Below, piece by piece: positions 22,630 to 24,457 of a stretch of 24,457 nucleotides of DNA (positions within the stretch are counted from its first letter, which is position 1; the number at the start of each line of letters is the position of its first letter). Source of the DNA: an uncultured Collinsella sp. (GTDB lineage: Bacteria; Actinomycetota; Coriobacteriia; Coriobacteriales; Coriobacteriaceae); contig URMR01000009.1 of NCBI GenBank assembly GCA_900548935.1, forward strand, positions 1 to 24,457. The letters are read 5' to 3'. The translations under genes were made by a program, and so were the position numbers. The notes under the pieces were generated by a model, which did not search any database, had not been told where the DNA came from, and was given only the letters and a program-made list of their open reading frames with translations.

Positions 22630-23439
22630 TTATTGAGGCTGCTTTCCAATGTATGCGAGGATTCCGCCGTCGACGTAGAGGATGTGGCCGTTGACGAAGT
22701 TCGATGCATCGGAAGCCAAGAACACGGCGGGGCCCTTCAGGTCCTCGGGCGTGCCCCAACGGGCTGCTGGCGTCTTGGCAATGATGAACTGGTCAAACGG
22801 GTGGCGGCTGCCGTCGGGCTGCGTCTCGCGCAGCGGTGCGGTCTGCGGCGTGGCGATGTAGCCGGGCCCAATGCCGTTGCACTGGATATTGGCCTCGCCA
22901 AACTCCGAGCAGATGTTCTTGGTGAGCATCTTGAGTCCGCCCTTAGCGGCGGCATAGCCGGCGATGGTCTCGCGACCCAGCTCGCTCATCATCGAGCAGA
23001 TGTTGATGATCTTGCCGTGGCCCTTGGCGATCATGCCAGGCAGGCAGGCCTTTGACACGATAAACGGTGCGTTGAGGTCGATATCGACGACGCGGCGGAA
23101 GTCCTCGGCGCTCATGTCGAGCATCGGGGTACGCTGGATGACGCCGGCGTTGTTGACCAGGATGTCGGGCGTGGTGCCAAAGTCGGCCTCGATCTTGGCG
23201 ATGAGTTCGGCGACGACAGTCTCGTCAGTGACGTCTGCCACGTAACCATGAGCCTCAAAGCCCAACTCGCGGTAGTGCTTCTCGGCCTCGGCTACCTTGT
23301 CGGCGTGACGTGCGTTAAAGGCGATCTTGGCGCCAGCCTCTCCGAGCGCCTCGGCGATAGCCATGCCAATGCCATAGGTGGCGCCGGTTACCAGTGCGAC
23401 CTTGCCGTCCAGACGGAAGCTGTCCATAAGATCAGACAT
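22630..23439 (-). CDS. dhuD: SDR-family dehydrogenase, probable DhuD/KduD (gluconate-5-dehydrogenase-like)
   Basis: A 269-residue short-chain dehydrogenase with TGATYGIG (18-25) for NAD(P) binding, NNAG (96-99), catalytic Ser149, and YAAAK (Tyr162, Lys166). The sequence around INICSMMSELGRETIAGYAAAKGG and GPGYIATPQTAPLRE is the form found in gluconate-5-dehydrogenase/KduD-like proteins of gut bacteria. In the pectin context the expected reaction is NADH-dependent reduction of 2,5-diketo-3-deoxygluconate to KDG, the step after DhuI. I choose ATG 23439 because GAAAGGAT lies 5 bases upstream on the minus strand; a longer frame starting at 23466 would begin inside an operator. Two LacI-type sites lie upstream, so it probably belongs to the same regulon as uxaC. 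Confidence 0.87.
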   Translation of the reverse strand: MSDLMDSFRLDGKVALVTGATYGIGMAIAEALGEAGAKIAFNARHADKVAEAEKHYRELGFEAHGYVADVTDETVVAELIAKIEADFGTTPDILVNNAGVIQRTPMLDMSAEDFRRVVDIDLNAPFIVSKACLPGMIAKGHGKIINICSMMSELGRETIAGYAAAKGGLKMLTKNICSEFGEANIQCNGIGPGYIATPQTAPLRETQPDGSRHPFDQFIIAKTPAARWGTPEDLKGPAVFLASDASNFVNGHILYVDGGILAYIGKQPQ

Positions 23440-23452
23440 AGCGATCCTTTCA

Positions 23453-23468
23453 AAAGAAACGTTCATCT
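23453..23468. promoter_or_regulatory. Degenerate LacI-type operator near dhuD start
   Basis: On the minus strand AGATGAACGTTTCTTT: the left half is close to the operator, the right half poor. It directly follows a possible minus-strand -10 (TATATA, 23468-23473). Its centre is 90 bp from the better site at 23543. Confidence 0.5.
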
Positions 23469-23542
23469 ATATAAGTCTTGCTTTTCATACAAGGTCAGTA
23501 TAGGAGAAGAGGAGGATTTAAAAATCAGATTCTCCTAAAATC

Positions 23543-23558
23543 AGGTGAACGTTCACTT
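23543..23558. promoter_or_regulatory. LacI-type operator upstream of dhuD
   Basis: AGGTGAACGTTCACTT, one base from the perfect palindrome, between the GntR-type gene stop and dhuD. In dhuD orientation the right half (GTTCACCT) is exact, as in the other operators. Confidence 0.8.
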
Positions 23559-23599
23559 TTAAAAGGTAAACGGTGATCTCGCCCTTGCCGCGCGGACGT

Positions 23600-24292
23600 T
23601 TATTCGCTCTGTTCCTGCGTGCCCTCTGCGATCATGTTGCGGTTGTACACCAGATGCAAATACATCGCATCGTGCGCTGCGGTGGGATTGCGCGCGGCGA
23701 TGGCGTCGGCCACGCCACGGTGGGTGCGGATGGTCTCCTCAACCAGCTTTTTGCCGGTCACGTCAATAAACAGGGGGACAGACGCCTTGAGCACGCCCAT
23801 TAGGCGGGGAACGACGAGGTTTCCGGAGCTCTCGGCAATGGCATTGTGGAACGCGGCGTCGGCGGCGGAGTAATCCTCACCGGCCTCGGCCAGGCGCTCG
23901 GATTCGTCGCAGAGCTCTTTGATACAGACGACCTGGTCGTTGGTTGCGTGCTCGGCTGCCATGCGTGCAATCTGCGGCTCGATCATAAAGCGCACCTCGA
24001 GTAGGTCGCGCGCCAGACGCTGCTTGTCGTCGATAAAGGTAAAGCCCAGCGGGTCGTCGGCAACGCCGGGGTTTGATGCCACATAGGTGCCCGAGCCCTG
24101 CTTAATGCGCACGATGTTGCGCGACTGCAGCAGCTTCATGGCTTCGCGTACGGTGCTCCTGCCAGCACCCAGGCGCTCGACGAGTACAGCCTCCTTGGGC
24201 AGGCGGTCGCCTTGCTCAAGATGCTCATCCAGGATCAGTTGAATGATTTTATCTGCTATCTGCTCGGGGAGTCCCGAATCGGCTCGTGCCAC
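23600..24292 (-). CDS. GntR/FadR-type (FCD) transcriptional regulator
   Basis: A 230-residue regulator with an N-terminal winged helix (about residues 8-75, including GRSTVREAMKLLQSRNIVRIKQGSGTYV) and a C-terminal helical FCD ligand domain (about 95-225) with the usual histidines (AFHNAIA, HRGV, HLVY) that bind a metal and an acidic ligand. FCD regulators such as ExuR and UxuR respond to uronates, so a second, uronate-type control of this locus is likely. The start is GTG 24292, with a GAGGTGAAG site just before it on the minus strand; no ATG in the right place is available. It is upstream of dhuD on the same strand, 160 bp apart. A perfect 19-bp palindrome about 125 bp before the start is a candidate operator. 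The exact ligand is unknown. Confidence 0.88.
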   Translation of the reverse strand: MARADSGLPEQIADKIIQLILDEHLEQGDRLPKEAVLVERLGAGRSTVREAMKLLQSRNIVRIKQGSGTYVASNPGVADDPLGFTFIDDKQRLARDLLEVRFMIEPQIARMAAEHATNDQVVCIKELCDESERLAEAGEDYSAADAAFHNAIAESSGNLVVPRLMGVLKASVPLFIDVTGKKLVEETIRTHRGVADAIAARNPTAAHDAMYLHLVYNRNMIAEGTQEQSE

Positions 24293-24417
24293 GCTTCACC
24301 TCATATCAAAAGAATTCATCAGAGCTATTCTAGCTCATTTGACAGAAGCCGCGGTGGTTCGCTCCGACAATGGAGAGCTGTAAGTAGCCGTTTACCGTCA
24401 AAAACAGATCGTTCATG

Positions 24418-24436
24418 AAATACATCAGATGTATTT
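24418..24436. promoter_or_regulatory. 19-bp perfect palindrome upstream of GntR-type gene
   Basis: AAATACATCAGATGTATTT, symmetric about the central A at 24427. AT-rich palindromes of this size are typical for GntR/FCD regulators. It may control this gene or a divergent neighbour beyond the window edge. No gene is seen in the rest of 24293-24457. Confidence 0.55.
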
Positions 24437-24457
24437 TGAAAAAAGTTTCCCTTTTAA

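Overview
The window looks like a chromosomal segment from a high-GC gut Coriobacteriia-type actinobacterium, most likely Collinsella or a close relative. This rests on GC-rich coding with strong G/C-ending codon preference, GTG starts with purine-rich ribosome binding sites, a FeoB-associated Cys-rich peptide, and overall protein character. It is a judgement from reading, not a database result. The first ~382 bases are different: they read as the C-terminal half of the enterobacterial ABC-F ATPase YheS, joined in frame to a FeoB that has lost its GTPase domain. That junction is most simply an assembly or contamination chimera.

Layout. 2-382: yheS fragment. 383-1873: truncated feoB. 2076-2276: small FeoB-associated Cys-rich membrane protein. 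2421-3500: LacI-family regulator. 3501-3960: gene-free block with a 32-bp inverted repeat around a strong terminator, then a promoter with two operators. 3961-8563: uxaC-uxaB-uxaA, the galacturonate isomerase route to 2-keto-3-deoxygluconate (KDG). 8564-8918: control region with three operator copies. 8919-18256: GPH-type symporter, GH28 polygalacturonase, alpha/beta esterase, a CE8 pectin methylesterase fused to a second esterase, an SGNH esterase, a GH105 unsaturated uronyl hydrolase, and a sugar-isomerase-like TIM barrel. 18361-21727: a GltD-like Fe-S/pyridine-nucleotide oxidoreductase and an Old Yellow Enzyme-type (FadH-like) reductase. On the minus strand, 21848-23439 carries a DhuI-like RpiB-family isomerase and a DhuD-like SDR, and 23600-24292 a GntR/FadR-type regulator.

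The genes form a cytoplasmic pectin-oligosaccharide utilisation locus. No secretion signal is evident on any of the pectin enzymes, so oligogalacturonides would be imported by the symporter, de-esterified by three esterase genes (four catalytic domains), cut by GH28 and GH105, and the saturated and unsaturated monomers sent through UxaC/B/A and DhuI/DhuD to KDG. KDG kinase, KDPG aldolase and any pectate lyase are not in the window.

The most notable regulatory signal is a LacI-type palindrome, AGGTGAACGTTCACCT. It occurs as closely spaced pairs (centres 38, 40 and 41 bp apart) in front of uxaC, the symporter and GH105, and in a looser arrangement in front of the dhuD-dhuI genes. The likely partner is the LacI-family protein at 2421-3500. 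The two flavin/Fe-S oxidoreductases inside this cluster have no assigned step in known pectin catabolism and are the best candidates for undescribed biochemistry.
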